Shown one piece after another: positions 18,113-28,378 of a stretch of DNA of 64,000 nt. Both the position numbers and the translations under genes were made by a program. Origin of the DNA: Actinomycetota bacterium (GTDB lineage Bacteria > Actinomycetota > Acidimicrobiia > Acidimicrobiales > JAJPHE01); contig JAJPHE010000031.1 in the NCBI GenBank assembly GCA_021325435.1, positions 1 to 64,000 of the forward strand. The letters are read 5' to 3'. Within the stretch, counting starts at the first letter, position 1. Each line of letters opens with the position of its first letter. Under the pieces are notes generated by a model. The model had not been told where the DNA came from and did no database searches. It worked only from the letters and a program-made list of their open reading frames with translations.

Positions 18113-18874
18113 ATGGTCGAATACGAACAGCGTGGCCGCGTCGCGGTCCTAACCATCAACCGCCCGGAGGCCCGCAACGCAGTGAACGGCGAGGTCGCCT
18201 CCGGCATGGAGGCGGCCCTCGACCGCCTCGAATCCGAAGACGACGTCTGGGTCGGCATCGTCACCGGCGCCGGTCCGGTGTTCTCGGCCGGCGCCGACCT
18301 GAAGGCGATCGCCTCCGGGCAGGCTGCTGCCCTCAACACGGAACGGGGCGGGTTCGCGGGCATCGCCCGGCGCTCGCGCACCAAGCCGGTCATCGCCGCC
18401 GTTGACGGTCCGGCCCTGGCGGGTGGATGTGAGATCGCCTTGTCGTGCGACATGATCGTCGCCTCCACCTCGGCGGCCTTCGGGCTGCCCGAGGTCAAGC
18501 GCTCGCTGGTGGCCGCCGCCGGCGGCCTGTTCCGTCTCCCCCGCGCCCTTCCCACCAACATCGCCATGGAGCTCGCCCTCACCGGTGATCCGATTCCTGC
18601 CGAGCGGGCTCACTCCCTCGGGCTGGTCAACGAGCTGGTCGAGCCCGGCAAGGCGGTGGAGGCGGCCGTCGCTCTGGCCGAGCGGATCTGCGCCAACGCT
18701 CCCGTCGCAGTCCGCGAGAGCCGCAAGATCGTCCTGGCCGCGTTGACATCAGACGATGACGCCCTGTGGCGAATGACCGGCGAGGCGTTCGGTCGCGTCG
18801 TCCAGACCGAGGACTTCTCCGAGGGTCCGAAGGCGTTCATCGAGAAGCGCCCGCCGGAGTGGAAGGGGCGGTAG
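18113..18874 (+). CDS. Enoyl-CoA hydratase/crotonase family protein
   Basis: [55 protein letters not shown]. Confidence 0.92.
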   Translation: MVEYEQRGRVAVLTINRPEARNAVNGEVASGMEAALDRLESEDDVWVGIVTGAGPVFSAGADLKAIASGQAAALNTERGGFAGIARRSRTKPVIAAVDGPALAGGCEIALSCDMIVASTSAAFGLPEVKRSLVAAAGGLFRLPRALPTNIAMELALTGDPIPAERAHSLGLVNELVEPGKAVEAAVALAERICANAPVAVRESRKIVLAALTSDDDALWRMTGEAFGRVVQTEDFSEGPKAFIEKRPPEWKGR

Positions 18875-18879
18875 CGCCG

Positions 18880-19302
18880 TCAGGCGATCACTTCGAGCAC
18901 GCCGTGCTGGTGGAGGAACTCAGCTAGTCCCTCCACCAGCCGTAGCTCGGTGACCTCGTGGAGGGGGACCCAGGCCGCTTCGGCGGCGTCGTCGCCGGCC
19001 ACCGGTTCGGTCGGGTCCATCACCTGGGCCCGGAAGTCGAAGATGACGAAGTGGTGGTCATCGTCGATGCGCTCGACCCAACCCACCAGCTCCTCGCACA
19101 CCGCTTCGAGCCCTGTCTCCTCCCGCAGCTCGCGCACGACGGCTTCGGCCATCGTCTCGCCCCGTTCGACGCGACCACCGGGCACCGACCACTCCCCCGC
19201 CGCCGGGCCCCTCCCCCGCCTCACCAGCAGCAGGCGGTCGTCGTCGACGACCACGACCCCAACGCACAACTGGGGGCCGCCGACGTCGGGGGGACCGATC
19301 AT
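18880..19302 (-). CDS. NUDIX hydrolase
   Basis: Nudix box [26 protein letters not shown]. Confidence 0.93.
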   Translation of the reverse strand: MIGPPDVGGPQLCVGVVVVDDDRLLLVRRGRGPAAGEWSVPGGRVERGETMAEAVVRELREETGLEAVCEELVGWVERIDDDHHFVIFDFRAQVMDPTEPVAGDDAAEAAWVPLHEVTELRLVEGLAEFLHQHGVLEVIA

Positions 19303-19808
19303 GGGAGCTTCCGGTGCATGACGATGAGCCGGGCGACCAGGCCGGCCTCCTCGAAGAACTGCTTGGCCTCCCTAACCCCGGGAAGAGCCACGGCGTCGAC
19401 GGCGGAGCAGCCCTGCTCGGAGAACCACCCGACCAGGGCGTCCAACATCGCCTCTCCCAGGCCCACTCCTCTGGCCTCGGGTTCGACATAGATCAGCTCG
19501 ACCCGCCCGACGGGTGCCGACCCGATGGGGGCGCCGGTCTCTTGGGGCCGGGGCTCTGGACCCCCACCGACGACCGCCCCGATGCGTCCGACGGCCACCC
19601 CCAGAATGACGTCGTCGACGCAGCCGGCCCACACCGACGCCGTCGGGTCGTCCAGGGCGGCGCCGAGCGCGCCGGTCAGGTCGGCGTCGGCCCAGGCGCC
19701 AATCAGCTGGGGGGCACCCCGGTGGCGGCCGAGCTCGGCGACGGCCATGGCCGCCAGGGCGCCCAGGCGGGGCAGGTCCTCGACCCCGGCCGACCTGACC
19801 TGCTCCAT
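19299..19808 (-). CDS. GNAT family N-acetyltransferase
   Basis: [57 protein letters not shown]. Confidence 0.88.
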   Translation of the reverse strand: MEQVRSAGVEDLPRLGALAAMAVAELGRHRGAPQLIGAWADADLTGALGAALDDPTASVWAGCVDDVILGVAVGRIGAVVGGGPEPRPQETGAPIGSAPVGRVELIYVEPEARGVGLGEAMLDALVGWFSEQGCSAVDAVALPGVREAKQFFEEAGLVARLIVMHRKLP

Positions 19809-19812
19809 CCGG

Positions 19813-20433
19813 TCACTTCTCCGCCAGCAACTGCTCGGCCTTGCTGAGGATCGTCTTGCGTCCCCGGTGGGCCGCTTCGTAGGAGCGGACCGCCTCGAGT
19901 TCCTGGGGATCTAGCCCGGCCAGGCGCTGCACGACCTGCATGGCCGACAGGGCGTCGTAGCCGGGGATCGACAGGTGGGCGGCCGCCGCGCCGGCAGGAG
20001 GCGCCGGTGGCCGGGCCGGGGCAGCGTCGGCGCCGGCCGAGAGCCGGACCGGGTCCGCTCCCGGACCGGTCCCAGCGGCAGACGGGGCGGCGTCGGTGGG
20101 AGCTGGAGCCGGCCGGCTCGAGGCGCCCGCTGGAGAGCCGGACGGCGGGGGCGGGGAGGCGTCCGCCGACGGACGGGGGGCCTGCCGGCGGGGCGGCCCC
20201 ACCGGCGGGGCGAACCGGTCGACCAGGCCCTTCACCATCTTCTCCGCTTCGGCTTGGAGCTGCGGGGCGGCCATCTCCCCCATCATGCGGGCCATGGTCA
20301 GCTGAGAGGTGAGACGCTGGCGTCCCTTATCCACCAGCTTCGGCATCTCCTCGGTGACCGTGATGAACAGTCCGAACGGTGCGTAGACCAACAGGTCGAG
20401 GGCCTGCTCCAGGGGCGTCTTCTCGTCACTCAC
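19813..20433 (-). CDS. Hypothetical protein (lipid-droplet-associated-like)
   Basis: LSIPGYDALSAMQVVQRLAGLDPQELEAVRSYEAAHRGRKTILSKAEQLL C-terminal motif. Confidence 0.6.
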   Translation of the reverse strand: MSDEKTPLEQALDLLVYAPFGLFITVTEEMPKLVDKGRQRLTSQLTMARMMGEMAAPQLQAEAEKMVKGLVDRFAPPVGPPRRQAPRPSADASPPPPSGSPAGASSRPAPAPTDAAPSAAGTGPGADPVRLSAGADAAPARPPAPPAGAAAAHLSIPGYDALSAMQVVQRLAGLDPQELEAVRSYEAAHRGRKTILSKAEQLLAEK

Positions 20434-20477
20434 CTACCTGACCGTAGCGGGCGGCCCGCCCGCCGCTCGACCCCGGG

Positions 20478-20921
20478 TCAGTCGGTGCGGACGATCAGCA
20501 CGTCGCGGTCGGCATGGTGCGACACGTTGTTGGGCACGCTGCCCAGGAGGAAACGGCTGGGCGAGGACATGCCCTTGGACCCGACGACGACCAGGCCGGC
20601 GCCGCAGTCCTCGGCGACCGACAGCAGGACGGTGGTCGGCTCGCCGGCCTCGGCCCGCACGTGAACATCTGATGCTCCCTGCTGGCGGGCCAGCTGGGAG
20701 GAGCGGCGGGCGACCTCCTCGGCGGCGACCCGAGGAGTCGTGGCCCATTTGACGTCCTCGGGCACCCGGTCGGCGCCGGGCTCGGAGCTGTCGTGGTCGG
20801 AGTAGGCGATCACCACCACCAGCCGGTCGGCGCCGGCCGCCGCCAGTTGGGCGGCGTGGGCCACGGCCCGGTCGGCCCGCTCGGAGCCGTCGGTGCCCAC
20901 GACGATCGTTCCCCAAGGCAC
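20478..20921 (-). CDS. Universal stress protein (UspA family)
   Basis: TIVVGTDGSERADRAVAHAAQLA...LVVVGSKGMSSPSRFLLGSVPNNVSHHADRDVLIVRT. Confidence 0.92.
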   Translation of the reverse strand: MPWGTIVVGTDGSERADRAVAHAAQLAAAGADRLVVVIAYSDHDSSEPGADRVPEDVKWATTPRVAAEEVARRSSQLARQQGASDVHVRAEAGEPTTVLLSVAEDCGAGLVVVGSKGMSSPSRFLLGSVPNNVSHHADRDVLIVRTD

Positions 20922-20936
20922 TGGGCTACGCCGCCG

Positions 20937-21392
20937 TCAGACGCAGTCGCGGCACAGCATCCGTTTCGGATCGGCCAGCTGACTGGGGTGCTTCACCAGG
21001 AAGCAGGACTGGCAGACGAACTCGTCGGGCTGCCGGGGCTGAACCTTGGTGCCTGGCTCGCCCCGCTCTTCGGTGTCCGGGACGTCGGGCTCTTCGTCCT
21101 CGTCCTCGACGACGACGAGACGCTCCTTGAGGATCACGTCCAGGCTGGCCTCGACGTCCTCGTCGTCTAGCTCCTCGTCCTCTTCCTCTTCTTCGTCGTC
21201 GGCCTCGGCGGTGCGGACCGTGCCTTCTTCCTCGTCCTCCTCGTCCTCGTCGGCGAGCTCGTCGTCCTCGGACTCGTCGATCAGATCGTCGTCGGCGAAG
21301 TCCTCCAGCTCCTCGTCATCGAGGTCCTCGGGCTCCTCGAGGTCCTCTGGCTCTTCCTCCTCGTCGATCTCGTCGTCGAGGTCGTCCGCCAT
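20937..21392 (-). CDS. DUF4193-like acidic protein with C-terminal zinc-ribbon-like motif
   Basis: Long Glu/Asp stretch then DEFVCQSCFLVKHPSQLADPKRMLCRDCV. Confidence 0.75.
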   Translation of the reverse strand: MADDLDDEIDEEEEPEDLEEPEDLDDEELEDFADDDLIDESEDDELADEDEEDEEEGTVRTAEADDEEEEEDEELDDEDVEASLDVILKERLVVVEDEDEEPDVPDTEERGEPGTKVQPRQPDEFVCQSCFLVKHPSQLADPKRMLCRDCV

Positions 21393-21539
21393 CGTTCCGT
21401 CCTTGGGGGGGTGGTCGAATGCCGGCGGAGCATACAGGCCGCCCGGAGCGATTCAGAACGGAGTCAAGAGGGAAACAGAGGGGGGACAATCGGCCCAGGA
21501 AGCCTTTGGTGCCATCCGGTAGCCCGCACTGGTCTCGGC

Positions 21540-21739
21540 CGACCTGAGGGGTTATTGGGACGTTCTCTACTTGGCTCCCTGGACCGACGGTTCCCTCCTC
21601 AAGGCCCCTCCCGCCGGGCGGGTCCCCTCCCAGAGACGCCGGGCCGTGTACGGCCGAGACCGAGGCTCGGGGCTTCTCGGGACCCGCCGATTTTGCGGGT
21701 CTGGTCGCCGGCCGTCAATAGAGAAAGCCCCGATTTTTT
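21540..21739 (+). ncRNA. Candidate structured RNA with intrinsic terminator (5' end unknown)
   Basis: CGGGGCTTCTC(21668-21678) pairs with GAGAAAGCCCCG(21721-21732), followed by ATTTTTT; nested GACCCGC/GCGGGTC; upstream GGCCG-tgta-CGGCC hairpin; no plus-strand CDS upstream. Confidence 0.4.
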
Positions 21740-21798
21740 ACGGAGTTTTCGCGCTGGTGACCTTGCCCGGCCGGAGCCCCTCGGCTATGGGCAACCCG

Positions 21799-23403
21799 TC
21801 AACTGCCGAGGCGGCGGCTTTCGGCCCGGCGCTCGGCGTCCAGCCGCTCGAGGCCGACCGCGCCGTGATCGACGAAGCTCATGGCGGCGGCCAGCGCCCG
21901 ATGACCGGCCTGCTCGGCGATGAGCCGGTGCATCTGCTGGGCGACGGCCCGGTATTCCGGGTGGCCCTGCGGACCGGACCGCAGCTCGAGAAGGTGCATC
22001 GCCTCACGGGCGTTCATCTGCATGACGTAGCGGACCCGGTAGCCGAGGGCCACGGCGTAGGCGGCCTGGTCGGGGAACAGCTCGCGCAGGTCGTGATACA
22101 GGTCGGCCGAACGCTCCATCGACTCGGCGTACTCCTCGCCGGCACCGATGGCGGCCACGCTGTCGGGCACGGCGTAGCCGTGCTGCGGAGATAGCGACTG
22201 CCACTCGATCGTCAGCAGGCGGTGACGCTGCAGGTCTCGGAAGGCGCCGTAGTCGGACAGCACGTCGAAGCGGTAGTAGGCGCGCTCGAGCGCCCGGCCC
22301 GGCCGATGCCGGCGGTTCGACCGCTCCCCGGCGTAGGTCCGGATCACCGACAACCGGTCCTCGGCTGACATGGCCGCCACCCGGCGCGCCAGCTGGTCCT
22401 CGGGCAGCGAGGTGTAGGGGTACAGCATGGCCGCCACCACCTTCTCCTCGCCCTCGGGGTCGAAGTCGACGAGGGTGACGAGCGGGCTGTCCTCGGGCTC
22501 CTCGCCCTTCAGCATGCGCAGGGCCAGATCCTCCATGGCCTCTCGGTTGGCCCGGAGGTAGTCGGTCCAGGCCCCGCCCCTCTCGGGGACGTCGACCCGG
22601 CGCAGGAAGGAGGGGATCACCTTGCGCAGCTCTTCCAGCATCAGGTCGGCGTACAGCCGGGCCTCGGGGAGGGGGTGGGCCCTCATGCGCAGCAGGAGTT
22701 GCTCGTAGGCCTGGCCGGTGCCGTAGATGCCGACGTTCGACAGCGCCGCCGCCGGGAGCAGGCCGCGGGCCGAGTCCAGCGCCTTGGCCTTCAGCGACTG
22801 GCGGTGCACGAAATCGGAGTCGCCGGGCTGCTTGGGGTACAGCTCGGCGAAATGGGCCTGGAGCCGGGGCAGCAGGCCGGCGTATGTGTCGAACATCCGG
22901 TCCACGTCGCCGACGTAACGGGCCCCGAGGGGGGAGGCGCCCACGGCCGGGTCGCGGAAGTAGCGGTACCGCCCGTTGTCGAGGCGGGCGGCGTAGGCGA
23001 TGTAGCGGGTGGACTGCTCGAGGTAGGACATGAGCCGGCCCCACTCGAGCACCTTGGTGAGCAGGTTGGAGGCCTGCTCACAGGCCAGATGCACCCCGCC
23101 GAGCTGGGCGACCGAGTCGTCGCCGTACTCGTAGAAGACCCGGGAGTACAGGTCCTCGGCCCGGGCCATGCCCACGGTGGCGTCCACGCTCTGGTCGCCG
23201 GTGACGTCGAGGTCGCCGACGAACTCGTCGAGGAAGAGCCGGCGGAGGCTCTTGGCCGAGCGCGAGTAGCGGGCGAACAACGCCCCCTTCACCACCTCGG
23301 GCAGGTTGACCAGGGCGAAGACGGGCTGGTCCAGGTTGGTGAAGTACCGCCGGAGGATGTCCGCCTCACCGGGCGAGAACTCCTCGGCGACGTAGGGATG
23401 CAT
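21799..23403 (-). CDS. thyX: Flavin-dependent thymidylate synthase-like (ThyX family, long form)
   Basis: ALFARYSRSAKSLRRLFLDEF, MNAREAMHLLELRSGPQGHPEYRAVAQQMHRLI; ATG at 23403. Confidence 0.8.
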   Translation of the reverse strand: MHPYVAEEFSPGEADILRRYFTNLDQPVFALVNLPEVVKGALFARYSRSAKSLRRLFLDEFVGDLDVTGDQSVDATVGMARAEDLYSRVFYEYGDDSVAQLGGVHLACEQASNLLTKVLEWGRLMSYLEQSTRYIAYAARLDNGRYRYFRDPAVGASPLGARYVGDVDRMFDTYAGLLPRLQAHFAELYPKQPGDSDFVHRQSLKAKALDSARGLLPAAALSNVGIYGTGQAYEQLLLRMRAHPLPEARLYADLMLEELRKVIPSFLRRVDVPERGGAWTDYLRANREAMEDLALRMLKGEEPEDSPLVTLVDFDPEGEEKVVAAMLYPYTSLPEDQLARRVAAMSAEDRLSVIRTYAGERSNRRHRPGRALERAYYRFDVLSDYGAFRDLQRHRLLTIEWQSLSPQHGYAVPDSVAAIGAGEEYAESMERSADLYHDLRELFPDQAAYAVALGYRVRYVMQMNAREAMHLLELRSGPQGHPEYRAVAQQMHRLIAEQAGHRALAAAMSFVDHGAVGLERLDAERRAESRRLGS

Positions 23404-23450
23404 GCCCGTCGAAGAGTACGACGGGCCGCCCCCCGGCATGCGGACTCCCG

Positions 23451-24443
23451 TCAGTGTCGGATGACGATCTTGCCCAGCTGAGCGCCGGCCTGCAGCCGCT
23501 CGAGGGCTTCCGGGAAGGACCCCAGGCCGTCGACCACCTCGTCCACGACTACGGGCAGGCCCTGGGCCACCAGCGCGGTGACCTGGTCGAACTCGGCGTA
23601 GGAGCCCATGGTCGAGCCGATGATCTCGTGCTGCTTGAAGAACAGGCGGGGCAGGGAGATCTCCACTTTCGAGCCGGCGGTGCCCCCGCAGGTCACCAAC
23701 CGGCCGCCGGGGGCGAGCGCCCGCAGCGACCGGTCCCACGTCGCCGCCCCGACGTTCTCGAACACGACGTCGGCCCGGACCCCGAAATCCTGGTTGGAGT
23801 CGAGAGCCTCGTCGGCGCCGAGCTCCAGCGCCCGGGCTCGCTTGGCCTCGTCGCGAGACGTCGCCACCACCCGTGCCCCCATGGCGGCGCCGAGCACCAG
23901 GCCGGCCGAGGAGACCCCGCCCCCGACCCCCACGACCAGCAAGGTCTCGCCGGCCCGCAGGCGGGCCCGGCGCAGCATGCGCCAGGCGGTCAGGTAGGCG
24001 AGCGGGTAGGCGGCGCACTCCTCCCAGCTGCGCCCCGGCGGGCGGGGCCGGACGTTGGCCGCCGGCACCACCACCGACTCGGCGTGGGCGCCCCAGCGAT
24101 GCTCCCCGAGAATGCCGAAGTCGGCGCACAGCGGCGATTCTCCCGACAGGCAGACCGGGCAGCTCCGGCAGGACACCGCCGGGTTGACGACGACCTCGTC
24201 ACCGACCGAAACGTCCTCGACGGCCTCCCCTACCGCCTCGACCACCCCGGCGGCGTCCGCCCCCGGCACGTGGGGCACGTGCGGTCGGGGCATCCCCCTG
24301 GTCACCCACAGGTCCATGTGGTTGAGGGCGCTGGCCACCACCCGCACGGCGACCTGGCCGGGGTCGGGGTCGGGGAGGTCGATGGTGCCGAAGCGGTAGT
24401 CCCCGGGGGACTCGTCGAGGATCCAGGACTTCACGCCGGCCAA
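23451..24443 (-). CDS. Zinc-binding dehydrogenase (MDR/quinone oxidoreductase-like)
   Basis: VPHVPGADAAGVVEAVGEAVEDVSVGDEVVVNP, CRSCPVCLSGESPLC, LLVVGVGGGVSSAGLVLGAAMGARVVATS. Confidence 0.92.
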   Translation of the reverse strand: MAGVKSWILDESPGDYRFGTIDLPDPDPGQVAVRVVASALNHMDLWVTRGMPRPHVPHVPGADAAGVVEAVGEAVEDVSVGDEVVVNPAVSCRSCPVCLSGESPLCADFGILGEHRWGAHAESVVVPAANVRPRPPGRSWEECAAYPLAYLTAWRMLRRARLRAGETLLVVGVGGGVSSAGLVLGAAMGARVVATSRDEAKRARALELGADEALDSNQDFGVRADVVFENVGAATWDRSLRALAPGGRLVTCGGTAGSKVEISLPRLFFKQHEIIGSTMGSYAEFDQVTALVAQGLPVVVDEVVDGLGSFPEALERLQAGAQLGKIVIRH

Positions 24444-24491
24444 GCTACCGGCGACGCTCCCCTCCCCGGCCGGGTGGGCGACCAGCCGCGG

Positions 24492-27152
24492 TCAGGCCGA
24501 CACCGGCCCGTCCTCGGCCGACTCCTCGGTGGCGGCCTCCACCACCGACGAGGCGGACACCACCCCGCGAAAGAGGGCCTCGGCGGCCGCCGAGGCCGCC
24601 CGGGCCGTGGCCCGCTGGCTGGCCGTCTGGGAGATCTGGCGCAGCAGGTCGATGAGCTGCTTCACGTTGCGGACGAAGTCGCCGCCGGACATACCCTCGT
24701 CGGAGACGACTTCGTGCAGGGGGCGCCCCGACGCCCAGGCGAAGGCCAGGGCGGCGAAGCCGGGGTCGGGCGGCCTGGTCACCGGCAGGCCGGCCTCCTC
24801 CTCGGCCCGGTTCAGCTCGCGGGCCAGCGCCTCCACCCGCTGACACCGGTCGCGCAGGCCGGGGCGGGGCACGGCCGGGCCCTGATACCCCGCCGGACCT
24901 CGGGTCTCGAAGGTGAACAACGACGCCACCGCCGCCACTCCGGGGGCGTCCAGCTCGTCGAACAGTCCCTCGCGCAGGGACTCGGCGACCAGCAGGTCGG
25001 CCTCGTGATAGATGCGGGCCAGCTGCTCCCCCGCCGGGGTGAGCCCCCACGACTCGACGTAGCCCCACTCCTCGAGGATCCGCAGCACCCGGTCGAACTG
25101 GCGGGCCAACGACTCGGTGCGGCTCCGGATCCGCCGTTCCAGCCGCTCGACGTCGGCCCTCACCCGGTCGGCCCGCTCGGCCGCCCGGAGATGGGTGGCG
25201 AGGTCCGGACACGAGCTCACCTCGTGCTCGATCGGCGGGGGCCCCTCGCCCCGCCGGGGCCGGCGCCGGCCGTCGGGCGGGGGAACCTCGGGGAGGTCGA
25301 GCTGACGGAGGGCGGCGGCGGCCTCGCGCAGGAAGCGGTTGCTCGACGGGTCGTAGGGCAGGGGCAGGGCGATCCGCCCCACCGTCCGGGGCGGGGCGTC
25401 GAGCTCGCGGGCGGACAGCACCACCCGCCGGGTGTCGACGTTGACCCCGGCGATGCGGACCTCTCCCCCGCGGCGCCGACTGGTGGAGACCACGGCCAGC
25501 CGCCCACCCGAGGCGACCCCCGGCACCAGGAGCACGTCGCCGGGGCGCACCCGCTCGAGCGACCTGCTCACCTCCTCGCGGGTGCTCTCCCCTTCGTGCC
25601 GGCCCCGCCGCCTGGCGCTGGCCAGGAGGCGGCGGTACTCGTCGACGTCGCCGAGCTCGCAGGTGGCGGCCCGCCGGGCCTCATCCAGGGAGCGCTGGGC
25701 CCGCTCGAGCTGGGACTCCAGCCGGACCACGTCCCCGTCCGCCCGGTACTGGGCGAAGGACAGGTTCAGCAGGTGGCGGGCGTGGTCGGGCCGGTAGCGC
25801 CGGACCAGGTTGGCCGCCATGTTGTAGGTGGGGCGGAACGACGACGTGAGGGCGTAGGCCCGGGTGGAGGCCAGGCTGGCCACCTGCTCGAAGGGCACGA
25901 ACGGCGACCACAGCACGACGGCATGGCCTTCGTCGTCGATGCCTCGGCGACCGGCCCGCCCGGTGAGCTGGGTGTATTCACCTGGGGTGAGGAACTCGTG
26001 GCGCTCACCGGTGAACTTGGACAGCTTCTCGATCACCACCGAGCGGGCCGGCATGTTGATGCCCAGCGAGAGGGTCTCGGTGGCGAAGACCACCTTGACC
26101 AGAGCACCGGCGAAGCAGGCCTCCACCGCCTCCTTGAACGGGGGCACCATGCCGGCGTGGTGGGCGGCCAGGCCGGCTTCCAGCCCGGTGAGCCAACGGC
26201 CGTAGTCGAGAACCCGCAGGTCGTCGTCGGACAGGGCGGCGACCTTGGCCTCGGCCACGGCGCGGATCTGCTGTCGCTCCTCGGGGCTGGTGAGCCGCAC
26301 GCCTTCCTCGAGGCACTGGCGCACGGCGTCGTCGCAGGCGGCCCGGCTGAAGATGAAGTAGATGGCCGGCAGGATGTCGGCGTCGGAGAGCTCCTCGACC
26401 ACCTCGGTCCGGCGGGGGGTGTAGAGCCGGCCCCGGCGTCGGCCTCGGGGCGCCGGCTGGCGGTGGGAGCGACCGTCGAGGGCGACCGCCTCGGCGTTGG
26501 GCCGCCCGTCAACGAAGGTGGGCAGCAGGTGGATGGCGTCCGACGAGCGGTCCCCCACCATGTAGTGGTTCACCAGGTCGACAGGCCGACGCTCCTCGAT
26601 GATGGCGGCGGTGGAGCCCCGCACCGTCTCGATCCACGAGGCGAACTCCTCGGCGTTCGACACCGTCGCCGACAGGCAGACCAGGCGGACGGACGGGTCG
26701 AGGTGGATGATCACCTCCTCCCAGACCGCCCCCCGGTAGGGGTTCTGGAGGTAGTGCACCTCGTCGAGAACGACGTAGCGCAGGCCGGCGAGAGCCCCCG
26801 ACCCGGCGTAGATCATGTTGCGGAGCACCTCGGTGGTCATGACCACCACCCGGGCGTCCCCGTTGATGGCGTTGTCGCCGGTCAGCAGCCCGACCTCGCC
26901 CGGTCCGTGACGACGGGTGAGGTCTCCGTACTTCTGGTTGCTGAGCGCCTTGAGGGGCGTGGTGTAGAAGGCCTTCCCCCCCTCGGCCAGCGCCTTGGCC
27001 ACCGCGTACTCAGCAACCACCGTCTTGCCCGATCCGGTCGGTGCCGCGACCAGGACCGACCGGCCGGCGTCGAGGGCCTCCACCGCCCGTTCCTGGAACG
27101 GATCCAGGCGGAAGGCGAGCGAGGAGACGAACTGCTCGCGGAACCCAGTCAT
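24492..27152 (-). CDS. helY: DEAD/DEAH-box RNA helicase (HelY/Mtr4-like)
   Basis: LVAAPTGSGKTVVAEYAV, VVLDEVHYLQN, CLSATVSNAEEFASWI, QLTGRAGRRGID. Confidence 0.92.
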   Translation of the reverse strand: MTGFREQFVSSLAFRLDPFQERAVEALDAGRSVLVAAPTGSGKTVVAEYAVAKALAEGGKAFYTTPLKALSNQKYGDLTRRHGPGEVGLLTGDNAINGDARVVVMTTEVLRNMIYAGSGALAGLRYVVLDEVHYLQNPYRGAVWEEVIIHLDPSVRLVCLSATVSNAEEFASWIETVRGSTAAIIEERRPVDLVNHYMVGDRSSDAIHLLPTFVDGRPNAEAVALDGRSHRQPAPRGRRRGRLYTPRRTEVVEELSDADILPAIYFIFSRAACDDAVRQCLEEGVRLTSPEERQQIRAVAEAKVAALSDDDLRVLDYGRWLTGLEAGLAAHHAGMVPPFKEAVEACFAGALVKVVFATETLSLGINMPARSVVIEKLSKFTGERHEFLTPGEYTQLTGRAGRRGIDDEGHAVVLWSPFVPFEQVASLASTRAYALTSSFRPTYNMAANLVRRYRPDHARHLLNLSFAQYRADGDVVRLESQLERAQRSLDEARRAATCELGDVDEYRRLLASARRRGRHEGESTREEVSRSLERVRPGDVLLVPGVASGGRLAVVSTSRRRGGEVRIAGVNVDTRRVVLSARELDAPPRTVGRIALPLPYDPSSNRFLREAAAALRQLDLPEVPPPDGRRRPRRGEGPPPIEHEVSSCPDLATHLRAAERADRVRADVERLERRIRSRTESLARQFDRVLRILEEWGYVESWGLTPAGEQLARIYHEADLLVAESLREGLFDELDAPGVAAVASLFTFETRGPAGYQGPAVPRPGLRDRCQRVEALARELNRAEEEAGLPVTRPPDPGFAALAFAWASGRPLHEVVSDEGMSGGDFVRNVKQLIDLLRQISQTASQRATARAASAAAEALFRGVVSASSVVEAATEESAEDGPVSA

Positions 27153-27174
27153 CGCTCCCCCCGTCGCGGGGGCC

Positions 27175-27933
27175 TCACCGCTTGAGCAGCTTCCCGACCA
27201 GAATGGCGGCCTCGTAGAACAGGACCATCGGAATCGCCATGGCCAGCATAGAGAACGGGTCGGAGCTGGGAGTCACCACGGCGGCGAAGGCGAAGATGAT
27301 GACGATGGCCCATCGGCGCCACCGCACCAGGACCGACGGGTGCACCACGCCGGCCACCTCGAGGAACACGAGGACCACGGGGAACTCGAAGGCGACCCCG
27401 AACACCAGCATCAGAAGGACGATGAGCCGCAGGTAGTTGACCGGCGAGTAGATGGCCGACAGCGTCGGGCCGCCGATGGAGGACAGGAAGCGAAGGGCGT
27501 GGGGGAAGGTGAGCCACGCCACCAGACCCCCGAGGCCGAAGAAGACGAGGGACGACAGCACGAACGGGACCGAGTAGCGCTTCTCCTTGGGGTTGAGCCC
27601 GGGGGTGATGAACCGCCACAGCTCCCAGAGCACCACCGGCAGGGCCAGGACCAGCCCGCCGTAGGCGGCGATCTTCAGACGAATCGACAGCGGGTCGAGC
27701 GGGCCGGTCACGTACAGGCGGCAGGCGTGGGGCCGGATGGTCTGGCAGTAGGGGTGCTCGAAGAAGGTGAGGATCGACTCGTAGAAGACGAAGGCGATCA
27801 CCCCGCCGGCCGCCACGGCCAGGATCGAGATGATGAGGCGTCGGCGCAGCTCGGCCAGGTGCTCGGCGAGGGACATCATGCCCTCGGGGTCGGCGGGCGG
27901 GCGCCGGCGCAGGATCCGGATGCGCGTGGCCAT
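27175..27933 (-). CDS. tatC: Sec-independent translocase TatC
   Basis: MSLAEHLAELRRRLIISILAV, GLNPKEKRY, TPSSDPFSMLAMAIPMVLFYE. Confidence 0.96.
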   Translation of the reverse strand: MATRIRILRRRPPADPEGMMSLAEHLAELRRRLIISILAVAAGGVIAFVFYESILTFFEHPYCQTIRPHACRLYVTGPLDPLSIRLKIAAYGGLVLALPVVLWELWRFITPGLNPKEKRYSVPFVLSSLVFFGLGGLVAWLTFPHALRFLSSIGGPTLSAIYSPVNYLRLIVLLMLVFGVAFEFPVVLVFLEVAGVVHPSVLVRWRRWAIVIIFAFAAVVTPSSDPFSMLAMAIPMVLFYEAAILVGKLLKR

Positions 27934-27948
27934 GTCAGGAGGCGGCGA

Positions 27949-28323
27949 TCAGTTCAGGCTGGGATCCCCCGGCGGCGGAATCCCCAGGTCGCCGTCGGGG
28001 ATGAGGGGGCGGCTGGGCGGAGCCGGACCGCCGAGGGTGGTGGTGGAGGTGGATCCAGGGGTGGTGGCCGCCGCGCCACCGACGGCCCCGAGGGTGGCTC
28101 CCCGCCACGAGTCGGCCGTGGCCCGCAGCTCCTGGATGGGGCTGGCCAGGTCGCTGCCCTCGAAGGCCTGGCGGACCTCGTCCTGCAGACCCGAGGTGAC
28201 CCGGCGGAACTCGGCGATCATCCGGCCGGCGGCGCGGGCCGCCCCGGGAAGCTTCTCCGGACCCAGCACGATGAGAGCGATCGCCAGGAGCATCAAAAAC
28301 TTCGGCGATATGAGGCCGCCCAC
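27949..28323 (-). CDS. Twin-arginine translocase TatA/TatB family subunit
   Basis: [42 protein letters not shown]. Confidence 0.93.
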   Translation of the reverse strand: MGGLISPKFLMLLAIALIVLGPEKLPGAARAAGRMIAEFRRVTSGLQDEVRQAFEGSDLASPIQELRATADSWRGATLGAVGGAAATTPGSTSTTTLGGPAPPSRPLIPDGDLGIPPPGDPSLN

Positions 28324-28378
28324 GAATCTTCAGTCTACCGACGGCCGGGTGCGGGTCGACGCCCGCGGGGAGGCGGTT

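Noticed and set aside
21046-21522. Poly-Ser plus-strand ORF
   Set aside because: Antisense of the Glu/Asp-rich tract of the DUF4193-like gene.
23454-27185. 1243-aa plus-strand ORF
   Set aside because: Antisense to the zinc dehydrogenase and HelY-like helicase; composition is a GC-codon mirror artefact with no recognisable domain.
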